64,000 nucleotides of DNA from Prorocentrum cordatum. Its lineage: Eukaryota; Sar; Dinophyceae; Prorocentrales; Prorocentraceae. Where the stretch lies: NCBI GenBank assembly GCA_963575745.1, contig CAUYUJ010021159.1, forward strand, positions 104,427-168,426. The letters are read 5' to 3'. Both the position numbers and the translations under genes were made by a program. Of this stretch, positions 29,430 through 41,815 are shown piece by piece. Under the pieces are notes generated by a model. It was given only the letters and a program-made list of their open reading frames with translations, ran no database searches and was not told where the DNA came from. Position 1 is the stretch's first letter; every line of letters begins with the position of its first letter.

Positions 29430-31464
29430 GATTCGGGGCTTCAAGGACGACCGCTGCTACAAGCCATCTGGGAGAAGGCGGGGCAGGCCGCCGAAAAAGA
29501 TTGCACCGCCAAAGCGGACAAAAGCTCTCTCCATGGACCCCAAAAACATCAGGCGGCGCTCGCGCGCCGCCGAGAAACAACTCAGCCTCGCCGGCGTCAA
29601 GAGGCTTCGTGCCCCCTGGCCATGGCAGGCCTTCCGTCAGGAACGTCTGAAGGGCGAGCAAATGCATTTCTTGTCTGCCGAGTTTGAACCATTTCGAGAA
29701 GCCTACGCAGAGAGCATGCGCAACCCCGTGGAGCGCAGGCGCTTGATCATGAAGGGCAAGGCCATGAAGTTGAGAGCCACATTTGGCAGAGCTGGAGGGG
29801 CGTCAAGGACCAGGACTCAGCAGAGGATTTGTCGCACTCTCGCTTTGCGACCAGACCCGGCCTTGGACATCGCTCTCAGGGTGCCCGACAACAACGATGC
29901 ATACAGAGCCGCGAAACGGAGGCGCCGGGCCGAAGTGGGGGAGTGCCGCAAGCAGGACCAGATCGAGCGGGGTATCTTGGCCCAGCACCAGGCTGACATC
30001 ACAGGGACCGCTCTGAACTCCACATTCAAAGACTTCGACGACCTAACCAAGGGCGGCGTCGCGGTTCACGCGGAGTCGGCTGAGCACAGTTGCACTTTCG
30101 TGGAGTGGCAGCCGCCAGTTGCCGATATGATGATGCACGCGCTGCCCAACCTGTCCCTGCGGGCCCGCCAGGTGTTGCTCGACCATTGGTCAACTGTTCA
30201 CGAGCTCCTGCGACACGTCGACATGCCAAAGATTCCCAAGGCCAAGCAGTCCACTGCGGTGAAACTTTGTTTTTGGGCAGGGATGTGCTTATGCGACGGG
30301 GAAGGGTTGACTTTGAGACGCTTCGAGGACGCGTTTACGAAGGCCTTCAAGAAGCTGTTCCCGCCCAAGAGCTACGCCAGAAGTTTGCTGGAGCAGCGCA
30401 AGATAGTCGTGAGGATATTTAACTTGCATACCAGTCGGTACTTCCACGTAGCAGGCGTCAACTTTGGGAATTGGCACATGACTTTGCTCGACCTGGAGTT
30501 GGCCGACGAACCGCTCGACGACTTCTGCGTCGTCCAGGCGGCCCCAGGTGCGAAGTGGGCATTGTCGTGGAAGCATTTCCAGGCAATCGATTTCACCCAA
30601 GCTTGGTCGGCTGATATCTCGTTGATTGCAGCTGGCCCTACACAACGACATCGTTTAGAGGTGCGTCGCTTGAGGTTGCAGCCGTGGCTTCCTGACTTCG
30701 ACTTTTGGAACCCCCACGAGGGCGTCGCCGCACATGCCCCCCTGGATGATGACGAGCGCATGGAGGAGCCTCTGCCGATAGAATATGTGGATCACCTCGG
30801 TTGGCTGCTGGATCATGCTGGCCTTGCCGAGGATGCCGAGCACGATGCCCATGCTGCTTTCGGCATCGGGAAAGGTCGCGGCCGCGGTCGCGGCAGGGGC
30901 CGCGGCAGAGGAGCAGCGGGGGCGCCGCCAGGGCCGATGGGGCCTGGGCCAGCTGCGCCAGGGCCACCTGGGCCTGGAGGGGCAGCGCCACCGGCGCCAC
31001 CAGGGCCCGTTGTGCCGCCACTTCCTGCGGGGGGGCCGCCGCCTCCAGCGGCTGCAGCGGCGCCACCGCCGCCGCCTCCACCTCCGCCAGGGCCGATAGC
31101 CCACTACGCCCCAGCAGACGGGTACCCGCGCTTGCTCCACCGCAACGGATCCGTTCGATTAGTTGATGTGCCAGCAGGGGGATTGAAAGATGTCAAAGCT
31201 TTCTGCGATAGGCATCCTGGATGCAGTTTGACGCGCACTTTGAAGCCGGGCCCTCGGGCAGGCCAAGGCCGCCCGATGGGATTAGTGTGGGCGTGGTTGT
31301 CAAAGGCAGACCACGCCGATTGTTCCACCAAGGCTGGCCATAAGCATAAGGACAACATGCCGACGCTCGTTGAGAGGACAGCTGCTCGAGCAGAATTGGA
31401 GGCTAATCCAGCCGCGGCCGACTGGCTCAACGCCGAGGTTGCAGGCGTTGGGGAGCCACCAGAG
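29430..31464 (+). CDS. gene A large exon: AT-hook, RG and Pro-rich regions
   Basis: A frame of about 678 codons, closed by donor GAG|GTGCGT (31465). CCTCAG at 29404 is an alternative acceptor 25 nt upstream. Early on it encodes GRRRGRPPKK (about 29473-29505), a match to the AT-hook core GRP that binds the minor groove of AT-rich DNA, in a basic stretch. A central region has ordinary globular composition (KLCFWAGMCLCDGEGLTLR, RIFNLHTSRYFHVAGVNF). An RG-repeat run follows (30870-30915), then a Pro/Gly/Ala linker (30915-31100), then a C-terminal segment with FCDRHPGCSLTRT and LVWAWLSKADHADCSTKAGH, whose His/Cys content hints at metal binding. The AT-hook and RG run suggest a chromatin or nucleic-acid role next to the methyltransferase domain. 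The globular parts are unrecognised. Confidence 0.7.
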
Positions 31465-31723
31465 GTGCGTTGAGGAATTTCTGTGATTGGCGCGGTGTTC
31501 AGAAACACACGTGACCAGATGTTCTCCAGCTGGTCTTCTAATTGCTTTCTTCCACTTGCTCCTCTTCTTCCCTCCTGCCCTCCCCCTCCCTGATTCCATG
31601 CACACCCAGCCTTTCTATTTTCTCTCATCGTCCTTCCCTGAGGCCGCGACGCCCCACCTCGCTTCGCCCTCCTCTTCGTCCCATTCCTCCCCCCGACCTT
31701 GATCGGGCCCAGGGCCCATGCAG

Positions 31724-33082
31724 GGTCCAGGGTCCACGGGGCAGTCGGCTCCCAAGGGCACCCCCAGGCCCGACGTCAGGCATTCGTTTAAACGCCCCTG
31801 CTCCTCCCCGCCACCCCCCCCTTCGCCCTCCGCATCCGCCACTTCTCCTCCATCGCATTGTGGCTCGATCTCGCTGCCGCGGCAGACGCGACCGCTGCGT
31901 TGTTACTCGACCTCCAAGTTGTTCGCGCCGCCTGCAGAGCAGTTCACGCGCATGTTGCGCGCGGCGTGGACTCGCGCTCACGCCAGCCGGCAGCAGGGTC
32001 AGAGCGGGGCTCCTGAGGGCGCTGCCAGGGCCGCGGCAGGTACGTCCATGCAGTCACAGTCGCAGTCGCAGATGTCGGGAGAGCGCGGCCCTTGTCCGTC
32101 TCCCCCGCCACAGCCCGGCGACAGATATTTGCTCAGGCGCTTGTCAGATCCAGACGCTGCGGCGCCCGCGCCGCCGTTTCTCACTCCGCCAAGGTTTCCA
32201 TTCTTGAAGTGGTGGACCGAGCCGCTCCTCAATGCCGTCGCCGGACGCATGGAGACGTTGAGGTCCCTCCGTGGCGTGACCATGGAGTCTGTCTGTTCAG
32301 GAATGGGCACGGAGACCATGTGCGCGCAGGCTTTAGGATTGCCAATCACTTGCTCATCCATGTGCGACTTGAAGCCGTATTGCCGCAAGTTCCTGAAGCA
32401 GAATTTCGGGGGCGCTGCCAATCCAGATCTTTACATTTGGGAATTGATGGCGGACGCCGTTCAGAAGGCAGGGTACTGCCACAACCACGAGACGGACATC
32501 CCCAAGATCGTCGCTCCTTCCAGGAAGAGGCGCCGCCAGAAGTATAACGAGGATCCCAACGCATGCGACTCGCCAGACATCGTGGTGGGCGGGCCGCCTT
32601 GCCAACCATACAGCCCTAATCGGCAAGGTCGCTCAACTCCGGACTCCGCGCCACACGCCCACCCAGATTACGGGGCGATATTCGATGACGGCACGTCCAC
32701 GAATGGGTCATACATCGGGGTCTTGCGGCGGAAGCTACCAAAAGTGGCAGTGTTGGAGGAGGTGCCTGGTTTCATGATCCAGAACGGCTCGAATGCGTCG
32801 GAGTTCACCAAGTTCGTTAACGCGGTAATGGCCATCAAGAACGCCGAGGGCAAGCAGCACTTCTCCGCGTTCAAGTGCGTCAAGCTGAACTCCCAGACTT
32901 GGTTGAACATGGTGCGGGTCCGGATCTACGTTATCTTTGTCTCCGATGCAGTAGGTGGGCCATCTGGTATCGACCACATCGTTTCCACGTTGGTGGATAT
33001 CAGCAGTTACCGCTCCCACTTCAAGCCGCACACCGTCAGGGAGTTGCTCGCGCACGCAGAGGAGGCTAGGACATCGCCGCGG
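31724..33082 (+). CDS. C5-cytosine methyltransferase, N-terminal catalytic part
   Basis: Encodes the S-adenosylmethionine-binding and catalytic half of a C5-cytosine methyltransferase. Motif I is SVCSGMGTET (near 32290), replacing the usual FAGIGG. Motif IV is GGPPCQPYS (32588-32614) with the nucleophilic Cys. Motif VI is LEEVPGF (near 32752), where most enzymes have ENV. Motif VIII is NMVRVRIYVIF (near 32905). The region before 32180 is Ser/Pro/Arg/Gln-rich and probably a disordered linker. Start 31724 (CATGCAG acceptor, phase 0) is a best guess. The end is donor CGCGG|GTGGGG at 33083, phase 0. The remaining motifs are 9.1 kb downstream. All catalytic motifs are present, so the enzyme may be active on DNA. 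Confidence 0.85.
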
Positions 33083-33769
33083 GTGGGGGGGCAGCAGGTT
33101 GTTGGGCTGTTAACACGCAATGTTCAAGGTTTTGCCAAGGTCTGCCAAACGACTAGATGACTACGCAGGCCCTGCTGGAGGCCCTAGCCCTAGCCTAGCC
33201 CCGAGCAAGATCTTAGATAAATCTTAGATAGATCATATTCATGGCTGCCAGCTAGGGGTGCCACTCCCCCTCCGATGTAAATCCCGCGTTGGTCTGACGT
33301 TGCACCCGCGCCATCCTTCCGCCCGTGCTCCTGAACACCGCCCCCCCCCCCCCCTCCGCCCAGTAGGGGTACCCATGTAAATCCCGCGTTGGTCTGACGT
33401 CACACCCGCGCCCTCCTTCCGCCCGTGCTCCTAAACACCCCCCTTCCAGCGGCCAGAGACCCACGATTGCATGCGGTTGAACCCAGTCGAACCCAGTCGC
33501 AAGACACATGAGCTTATTTGACGCTCCGCGTATCCCGTATCCCCTCCAGGCCACCGGCAGCGCCATTCCAGCACAGATGTTTGATTTGGGATTTGTAGCT
33601 TAGGCACACTAGATCTCAAATTCTGGACGCTTCGCGTATCCCCACCAGCCCATCCAGGAACAATGCCCAGGAGAGTTGACGGGAGAAGGGAGGAATATAC
33701 GATATAGCGAAACAGCGCGGGCAACAACGCTGCATTGGGAGATCTCTGAGGGTGCGGGTGTTGCTGCTG

Positions 33770-34255
33770 TTGCTGGCACTGCTGTTGCTGGCACTGTTGC
33801 TGCTGGTGCTGCTGCTGGCGTTGCTGGTTCTTGTGCTGCTGGTGCTGGTGGTGGAGGTGGTGCCGCTGCTGCTGGGCTGATGCTGCTGCTGTTGCTGCTG
33901 TTGGTGCTGTTGCTGGTGCTGCTGCTGGTGCTCTTGGTGGTGCTGCTGCTGGTGTTGCTGGCTCTCGTGCTGTTGCTGCTGCTCATGCTGCTGCTGGTCC
34001 TGGTGGTGTTGCTGCTGGTGGTGCTGCTGCTGGTGCTGCTGCTTGTGTTGCTGGTTGTCGTGCTGCTGGTGCTGCCGCTAGTGCTTTTGCTGCTGGTGGT
34101 GGTGCCTCTGCTGCTGCTGCTGCCTCTGGTGCTGGTGGTAGCGACGTGCTGCTGCTGGTGCTACTGCTGATGGTTGTGGTGGTGGCGCCGCTGCTGCTAG
34201 TGATGTTGCTGGTGGTTGTGGTGCTGCTGTTCCTGCTGGCGCTGACTGTGGTGGT
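33770..34255. repeat. CTG/GTT/GTG trinucleotide tract
   Basis: Dense CTGCTG, TTGCTG and GTGCTG triplets in the methyltransferase intron, resembling 568-2330. The open frames are Leu/Val- or Ala/Gly-rich artefacts. Confidence 0.85.
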
Positions 34256-34859
34256 GAAACACAAGGCGGTGCAACAACCGCCTCGGAAGCGTTTTCTCGG
34301 GGGCCTCTTGGAGCCATATTGGGGATCCCTTGGGGTTCTCTTGGGGCCCTCTTGGGGCCCTCTTTGGTTTCTGTTGTTGTCGTTGGGCTATTTTGGTGCT
34401 CTCTCTCCAGGGGTCTGGGAGGCCTCTTGGGGCCGCATTGGAGGCCACAGCTCAAAAATAGGGGGGGGGGCCTTAGTTCCCATCGCCCCCTCGGATGCTC
34501 AAAAAAAAATATTGGGCTCGTTTTGGGCAGATCTTGGAGCGTTATTGGGCCCTCTTGGGGCTCTCATGGGACCCCCGTGGGCCTCCCATGGGGCTACATT
34601 GGGCCATCCTGGGGCCATCTTGAGCTCAAGCACCCATGGGAGCGAAAATGCGAGAAGGCAAACAAACAATTGCTTTCGTTAAGTTTTGGAGCCGTTTTTG
34701 CTTATTGGGGGGGTCCTCGGAGGGCTCGGACGGCAGTTGAAACCGTTGGGGCAGCCCTGGGTGATCTGGAAGTTCATCTCAGGGCTCACGGGCTGCCATG
34801 GGCTTCGTAAGAACCTCTGATGCGGGATGGGCAGGTGGGCGGCCCCGGGGGCGCCCCGG

Positions 34860-35220
34860 AGAAATCAAAATGTTGTTGTGTTTTTTTTCGAGACTGCCGA
34901 GACATTGAAGGGCGAGTTTTTCAGGGAGCTGGAAATTCCGTTGGAATATTCGTTTGAATTTTCTTGCACGTTTGAATTTCAGTTGTCGCTTCATTTCGAT
35001 TTTTTTTTTGAATTTTTCATGCGATTTGGAATTTGTCTGTAATTTTTTTGCTGGTTTTGATTTTTTTTTGTATTTTTAATGCTGGTTTGAATTTTTTTTG
35101 ATGTTTTTTTTTGAATTTTTGTTCATTTTTTTTTGTAAAAATGTATGTAATTTGTTGTGTGGTTTGAAATAGGTGTGGGCGTGAGTTTTGAATTTCTTAA
35201 CACTTTTGGTAGTGATTTCG
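34860..35220. other. T-rich island
   Basis: Runs of T with recurring TTGAATTTTTT words, immediately before the 36-bp satellite and within the intron. Confidence 0.75.
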
Positions 35221-35399
35221 GATGAGGGCTGGGTTGGTCCGGAGCTTCCTAGAGCGACGCCCGGGACCTGCGACCTCATGGCAACATCCCCGCGAAAAGT
35301 ATCCTCACCTTTGGCTTAAAAATGCAGGCGACATATTCTCACCCTCGTGTTTTCCGCCACCCCCCTCTGTTATCCGCCACAACCCGGGGCGGCCACGGC

Positions 35400-38300
35400 C
35401 CCTGAAATATCCCTAAAGCACGGCCCGTGAAACATCCCTAGAGCACGGCCCTTCAAAAATCCCTAAAGCACGCGCCCCTTGGCACTCGGTCGGGAGGTGA
35501 GTCGTTCGGGCCCCTCAGTTCTCGGTCGGAGGTGAGTCGTTCGGGCCCCTCGGTTCTCGGTCGGAGGTGAGTCGTTCGCGCCCCTCAGTGCTCGGCCACG
35601 GCCCCTGAAACATCCCTCAAGCACGGCCCCTGGAACGTCCCTGGAGCACGGCCCTCAAACAATCCCTAAAGCACGGGTCCCTCGGTTCTCTCTCGGTCGG
35701 GAGGTGAGTCGTTCGGGCCCCTCGGTTGTCGGTCGGAGGTGAGTCGTTCGGGCCCCTCGGTTCTCGGTCGGGAGGTGAGTTCATCGGGCCCCTCAGTTCT
35801 CGGCCACGCCCCCTGAAACATCCTTCAAGCACGGCCCCTGGAACATCCCTAGATCACGGCCCTTAAGACATCCCCACAGCACGAGCCCCTCGGTTCTCGC
35901 CCTCAGTTCTCGATCGGAGGTGAGTCGTTCGGGCCCCTCGGCTCTCGGTCGGAGGTGAGTCGTTCGGCCCCCTCAGTCCTCGGCCACAGCCCCTGAAACA
36001 TCCCTACAGCACGGCCCCTGGAACATCCCTAGAGCACGGCCCTTCAAACATCCCTAATGCACAGGCCCTTCGGTTCTCGGTCGGGAGGTGAGTCGTTCGG
36101 GCCCCTCAGTTCTCGGTCGGAGGTGAGTCGTTCGGGCCCCTCGGATCTCGGTCGGAGGTGAGTCGTTCGGGCCCCGCAGTTCTCGGCCACAGCCCCTGAA
36201 ACGTCCCTAAAGCACGGCCCGTGAAACATCCCTAGAGCACGGCCCTTACATTGCCTTAAAGCACGGGCCCTTCGGTTCTCGGTCGGGAGGTGAGTCGTTC
36301 GGGCCCCTCAGTTCTCGGTCGGAGGTGAGTCGTTCGGACCCCTCGGATTTCGGTCGGAGGTGAGTCATTCGGGGCCCTCAGTTCTCGGCCACAGCCCCTG
36401 AAACGCCCCTGAGGCACAGCCCCTGAAACATCCCTGGAGCACGGCCCCTATAAGACATCCCCGAAAGCACAGGCCCCTCGGTTCTCGGTCGGGAGGTGAG
36501 GCGTTCGGGCCCCTCAGTTCTCGGTCGGAGGTGAGTCGTTCGGGCCCCTCGGTTCTCGGTCGGAGGTGAGACTTTCGGGCCCCTCAGTTCTCGGCCACGG
36601 CCTATGAAGCATCCCTAGAGCACTGCCCTTGAAACATCCTTCGAGCACGGCCCTTAAAACATCCTTGCAGCACGGGCCCCTCGGTTCTCGGTAGAGTCGC
36701 TCGGGCCCCTCAGTTCTCGGTCGAAGGTGAGTCGTTCGGGCCCCTCGGTTCTCGGTCGGAGGGGAGTCGTTCGGGCCCCTCGGTTCTCGGCCACGGCCCC
36801 TGAAACATCCCTAAAGCACGGCCCCTGAAACATCCCGAGAGCACGGCCCTTAAAACATCCTTACAGCACGGGCCCCTCCGTTCTCGGTCGGGAGGTGAGT
36901 CGTTCGGGCCCCTCAGTTCTCGGTCGGAGGTGAGTCGTTCGGGCCACTCGGTCCTCGGTCGGAGGTGAGCCGTTCGGGCCCCATCTGTTCTCGGTCGGGG
37001 GTGGGTCGTTCGGGCCCCTCGGTTCTCGGTCGGCAGGTGAGTCGTTCGGGCCCCTCAGTTCTCTGTCGGAGGTGAGTCGTTCGGGCACTTCGGTTCTCGG
37101 TCGGAGGTGAGTCGTTCGGGCCCCTCAGTTCTCGGTCGGGGGTGAGCCGCTCGGGCCCCTCGGTTCTCGGTCGGGAGGTGAGTCGTTCGGGCCCCTCAGT
37201 TCTCGGTCGGAGGTGAGTCGTTCAGGCCCCTCGGTTCTTGGTCGGAGGTGAGTCGCTCGGGCCCCTTCAGTTCTCGCTCGGGGTGAGTCGTTCGGGCCCC
37301 TCGGTTCTCAGTCGGGAGGTGATCCGCTCGGGCCCTTCAGTTTTCGATCGGAGGTGCGTCGTTCAGGCCCTTCGGTTCTCGGTCGGAGGTGGCTCGTTCG
37401 GGCCCCTCAGTTCTCGGTGGGGTCTGAGTCTTTTGGGCTCCTCGGTTCTCGGTCGGGAGGTGAGTCGTTCGGGCCCCTCAGCTCTCGGTCGGATATGAGT
37501 CGTTCGGCCCCCATCGGTTCTCGGTTGGAGGTGGGTTGTTCGGGCCCCTCGTCTCTCGGTCGGAGGTGAGTCGTTCGGGCCCCTCGGTTCTCGGTCGGGA
37601 GGTGAGTCGCTCGGGCCCCCCAGTTCTCGGTCGGAAGTGAATCGTTCGGGCCCCTTCGGTTCTCGGTCGGAGGTGAATCGTTCGGGCCCCTCAGTTCTCG
37701 GTCGGGGGTGAGTCGTTCGGGCCCCTTGTTTCTCGGTCGAGGGGTGGGTTGTCGGGCCCCTCAGTTCTCCGTCGGAGGTGAATCGTTCGGGCCCCTCGGT
37801 TCTCGGTCGGAGGTGAGTCGTTCGGGCCCCTCAGTGCTCGGCCACGGCCCCTGAAACATCCCTCAAGCACAGCCCCTGGAACATCCCTAGATCACGGCCC
37901 TTAAAACATCCCTACAGCACGGGCCCCTCGGTTCTCGGTCGGGAGGTGAGTCGTTCGGGCCCCTCAGTCTTCGGTCGGATGTGAGTCGTTCGGGCCCCTC
38001 GGACCTCGGTCGGAGGCGAGTCGTTCGGGCCCTTCACTTCTCGGCCACGGCCCCTGAAACATCCCTAAAGCACGGCCCCCAAAACATCCCTAGATCACCG
38101 GCCCCTCGTTTCTCTGTCGGGGGGTGAGTCGTTCGGGCCCCTCAGTTCTCCGTCGGAGGTGAGTCGTTCGGGCCCCTCGGTTCTCGGTCGGATGTGAGTC
38201 CTTCGCGCCCCTCAGTCCTCGGCCACGGCCCCTGAAACATCCCCCAAGCACGGCCCCTGGAACATCCCTAGAACACGGCCCTCAAAACATCCCTAAAGCA

Positions 38301-41300
38301 CGGGTCCCTCGGTTCTCGGTCGGGAGGTGAGTCGTTCGGGCCCCTCGGTTGTCGGTCGGAGGTGAGTCGTTCGGGCCCCATCGGTTCTCGGTCGGGAGGT
38401 GAGTTCATCGGGCCCCTCAGTTCTCGGCCACGGCCCCTGAAACATCCTTAAAGCACGGCCCCTGAAACATCCTTAGAGCACGGCCCTCAAGACATCCCTA
38501 CAGCACGGGCCCCTCGATTCTCGGTCGGGAGGGGAGTCGTTCGGGCCTCTCATTTCTCGGTCGGAGGTGAGTCGTTCGGGCCTTTCGGTTCTCGGTCGGA
38601 GGTGAGTCGTTCAGGCACCCTCAGTTCTCGACCACGGCCCCTGAAACATCCCTACAGCACGGCCCCTGAAACATCCCTAGAGCACGGCCCTTCAAAAATC
38701 CGTAAAGCACGGGTCCCTCGGTTCTCGGTCGGGAGGTGAGTCGTTCGGGCCCCTCGGTTGTCGGTCGGAGGTGAGTCGTTCGGGCCCCTCAGTTCTTGGC
38801 CGAGGGTGGGTCTTTCGGGCCCCTCAGTTCTCGGTCAAAGGTGGGTCGTTCGGGCCCCTCGGTTCTCGGTCGGGAGGTGAGTCGTTCGCCCCCCGCCCCC
38901 CCCAGTTCTCGGTCGGAGGTGAGTCGTTCGGGCCCTCGGTTCTCGGTCGGAGGTGAGTCGTTCGGGCCCCTCAGTTCTCGGTCGGAGGTGAGCCGTTCGG
39001 CCCCTCGGTTCTCGGTCGGGAGGTGACTCGCTCGGGCCACTCAGTTCGGAGGTGTGTCGTTCAGGGCCCCTCGGTTCTCGGTCGGAGGTGGGTCGTTCGG
39101 GCCCCGCAGGTCTCGGTCGGGGGTGGGTCGTTCGGGCCCCTCGGTTCTCGGTCGGGAGGTGGGCCGTTCGGGCCCCTCAGTTCTCGGTCGGAGGTGTGTC
39201 GTTCAGGCCCCTCGTCTCTCGGTCGGAGGTAGGTCGTTCGGGCCCCTCAGTTCTCGGTGGGGGTTGAGTCGTTTGGGTCCCTCGGTTCTCGGTCGGGAGG
39301 TGAGGCGTTCGGGCCCCTCAGTTCTCGGTCGGAGGTGAGCCGTACGGCCCCCTCGGTTCTCGGTTGGAGGTGGGTCGCTCGGGCCCCTCAGTTCTCGGTC
39401 GGGGGTGAGTCGTTTGGGCCCCTCGGTTCTCGGTCGGGAGGTGAGTCGTTCGGGCCCCCCAGTTCTCGGTCGGAGGTGAGTCGTTCGGGCCCTCGGTTCT
39501 CGGTTTGGGGTGAGTCGTTTGGGCCCCTCAGTTCTCGGTCGGAGGTGAGTCGTTCGGGCCACTCGGCTCTCGGTCGGGAGGTGGGTCGTTCGGGCCCCTC
39601 AGTTCTCGGTCGGGAGGTGAGTCGTTCGGGCCCCTCAGTTCTCGGTCGGAGGTGAGTCGTTCGGGCCCCTCAGTTCTCGGCCACGGCCCCTGAAACATCC
39701 CGAAAGCACGGCACCTGAAACATCCCTACAGCACGGCCCCTGAAACATCCCTGGAGCACGGCCTTTAAAACATCGCCAAAAGCACGGGCCCCTCGATTCT
39801 CGGTCGGGAGGGGAGTCGTCCGGGCCCCTCAGTTCTCGGTCGGAGGTGAGTCGTTCGGGCCCCTCGGTTCTCGGTCGGAGGTGAGTCGTTCGGGCCCCGC
39901 AGTTCTCGGCCACGGCCCCTGAAACATCCCTACAGCACGGCCCCTGAAACATCCCTGGAGCACGGCCTTTAAAACATCGCCAAAAGCACGGGCCCCTCGG
40001 TTCTCGGTCGGGAGGTGAGTCGTTCGGCCCCCTCAGTTCTCGGTCGGAGGTGAGTCGTTCGGGGGGGCCCTCGTTTCTCGATCGGAGGTGAGTCGTTCGG
40101 GCCCCATCAGTTCTCGGCCACGGCCCCTGAAACATCCCTAAAGCACGGCCCCTGAAACATCCTTGGAGCACGGCCCTTAATACATCCCTGCAGCACGGGC
40201 CCCTCGGTTCTCGGTCGGGAGGTGAGTAGTTCGGGCCCCTCAGTTCTCGGTCGGAGCTGAGTCGTTCGGGCCCTTCGGTTCTCGGTCGGAGGTGAGTCGT
40301 TCGGGCCCCCTCAGTTCTCGGCCACGGCTCTGAAACATCCCTGAAGCACGGCCCCTGAAACATCCCTAGAGCACGGCCCTCAAAACATCCCTAAAGCACG
40401 GGCCCCTCGGTTCTCGGTCGGGAGGTGAGTCGTTCGGGCCCCTCAGTTCTCGGTCGGAGGTGAGTCGTTCGGGCCCCTCGGTTCTCGGTCGGAGGTGAGT
40501 CGTTCGGGCCCCTCAGTTCTCGGCCACGGCCCCTGAAACATCCCTAAAGCACTGCCCCTGGAACATCCCTGGAGCACGGCCTTTAAAACATCCCTAAAGC
40601 ACGGGCCCCTCGGTTCTCGGTCGGGAGGGGAGTCGTTCGGGCCCCTCAGTTCGCGGTCGGAGGTGAGTCGTTCGGGCCCCTTGGTTCTCGGTCGGAGGTG
40701 GGTCGTTCGGGCCCCTCAGTGCTCGGCCACGGCCCCTGAAACATCCCTGAAGCATGGCCCCTGAAGCATCCCTGGAGCACGGCCCTCAAAACATCCCTAA
40801 AGCACGGGCCCCTCGGTTCTCCGTCGGGAGGTGAGTCGTTCGGGCCCCTCAGTTCTCGGTCGGAGGTGAGTCGTTCGGCCCCCTCGGTTCTCGGTCGGAG
40901 GTGAGTCGTTCGGGCCCCTCAGTTCTCGGCCACGGCCCCTGAAACATCCCTAAAGCACGGCCCCTGGAACATCCCTGGAGCACGGCCCCTAAAACATCCC
41001 TAATGCACGGGCCCCATCGGTTCTCGGTCGGGAGGGGAGTCGTTCGGGCCCCTCAGTCCTCGGTCGGAGGTGAGTCGTTCGGGCCCCTCGTCTCTCGGTC
41101 GGAGGTGAGTCGTTCGGGCCCCTCAGTTCTCGGTCGGGGGTGAGTCGTTCGGGTCCCTCGGTTCTCGGTCCAGAGTTGAGTCGTTCGGGCCCTTCAGTTC
41201 TCGGTTGGAGGGGGTCGGTCGGGCCCCTCGGTTCTCGGTCGGAGGTGAGTCGTTCGGGCCCCTCAGTTCTCGGTCGGAGGTGAGTCGTTCGGGCCCATCA

Positions 41301-41815
41301 GTTCTCGGTCGGGCGGTGAGTCGTTCGGGCCCCTCAGTCCTCGGTTGGAGGTGAGTCGTTCGGGCCTCTCGGTTCTCGGTCGGTGGTGAGTCGCCCGGGC
41401 CCCTCAGTTCTCGGTCGGGGGTGAGTCGTTCGGGCCCCCCAGTTCTCGGTCGGGAGGTCAGCCGTTCGGGACCCTCAGTTCTCGGTCGGAGGTGAGTCTT
41501 TCGGGCCCCTCAGTTCTCGGTCTGGGGTGAGTCGTTCGGGCCCCTCGGTTCTCGGTCGGGGGTGAGTCGTTCGGGCCCCTCGGTTCTCGGTCGGGGGTGA
41601 GTCGTTCGGGCCCCCCAGTTCTCAGTCGGGGGTGAGTCGTTCGGGCCCCTCGGTTCTCGGTCGGGAGGTGAGTCGTTCGGGCCCCTCAGTTCTCGGTCGG
41701 AGGTGAATCGTTTGGGCCCCTCGGTTCTCGGTCGGAGGTGAGTCGGTCGGGCCCCTCAGTTCTCGGTCGGGGGTGAGTCGTTCGGGCCCCTCAGTTCTCG
41801 GTCGAAGGGTCTGTA
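35400..41815 (+). repeat. satellite: 36-37-bp monomers with a ~203-bp higher-order unit
   Basis: The basic monomer is 36-37 bp: GGTGAGTCGTTCGGGCCCCT followed by CAGTTCTCGGTCGGAG. In 35400-36860, 37830-38740 and 39660-41010, groups of about four monomers alternate with three copies of a ~28-bp unit (CCCCTGAAACATCCCTAAAG, then CACGG). Successive CTGAAACA starts at 40330, 40533, 40736 and 40939 give a 203-bp period. Elsewhere (36860-37830, 38740-39660, 41020-41815) only the 36-bp monomer is present. Monomers carry GAGGTGAGT, a 5' splice-site consensus in gene sense. Confidence 0.97.

Noticed and set aside
31724-33082. Methyltransferase as cargo of a retrotransposon
   Set aside because: Such methyltransferases are known in dinoflagellate retrotransposons, but here the gene is split by an intron and no integrase, protease or RT frame is linked to it.
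35480-41790. Ser/Gly/Arg-rich frames (GPLSSRSEVSRSG-type) in the satellite
   Set aside because: They are short, in all phases, and only echo the 36-bp monomer.
35400-41815. CRISPR array
   Set aside because: Repeats are contiguous and diverged without unique spacers, and the genome is eukaryotic in character.
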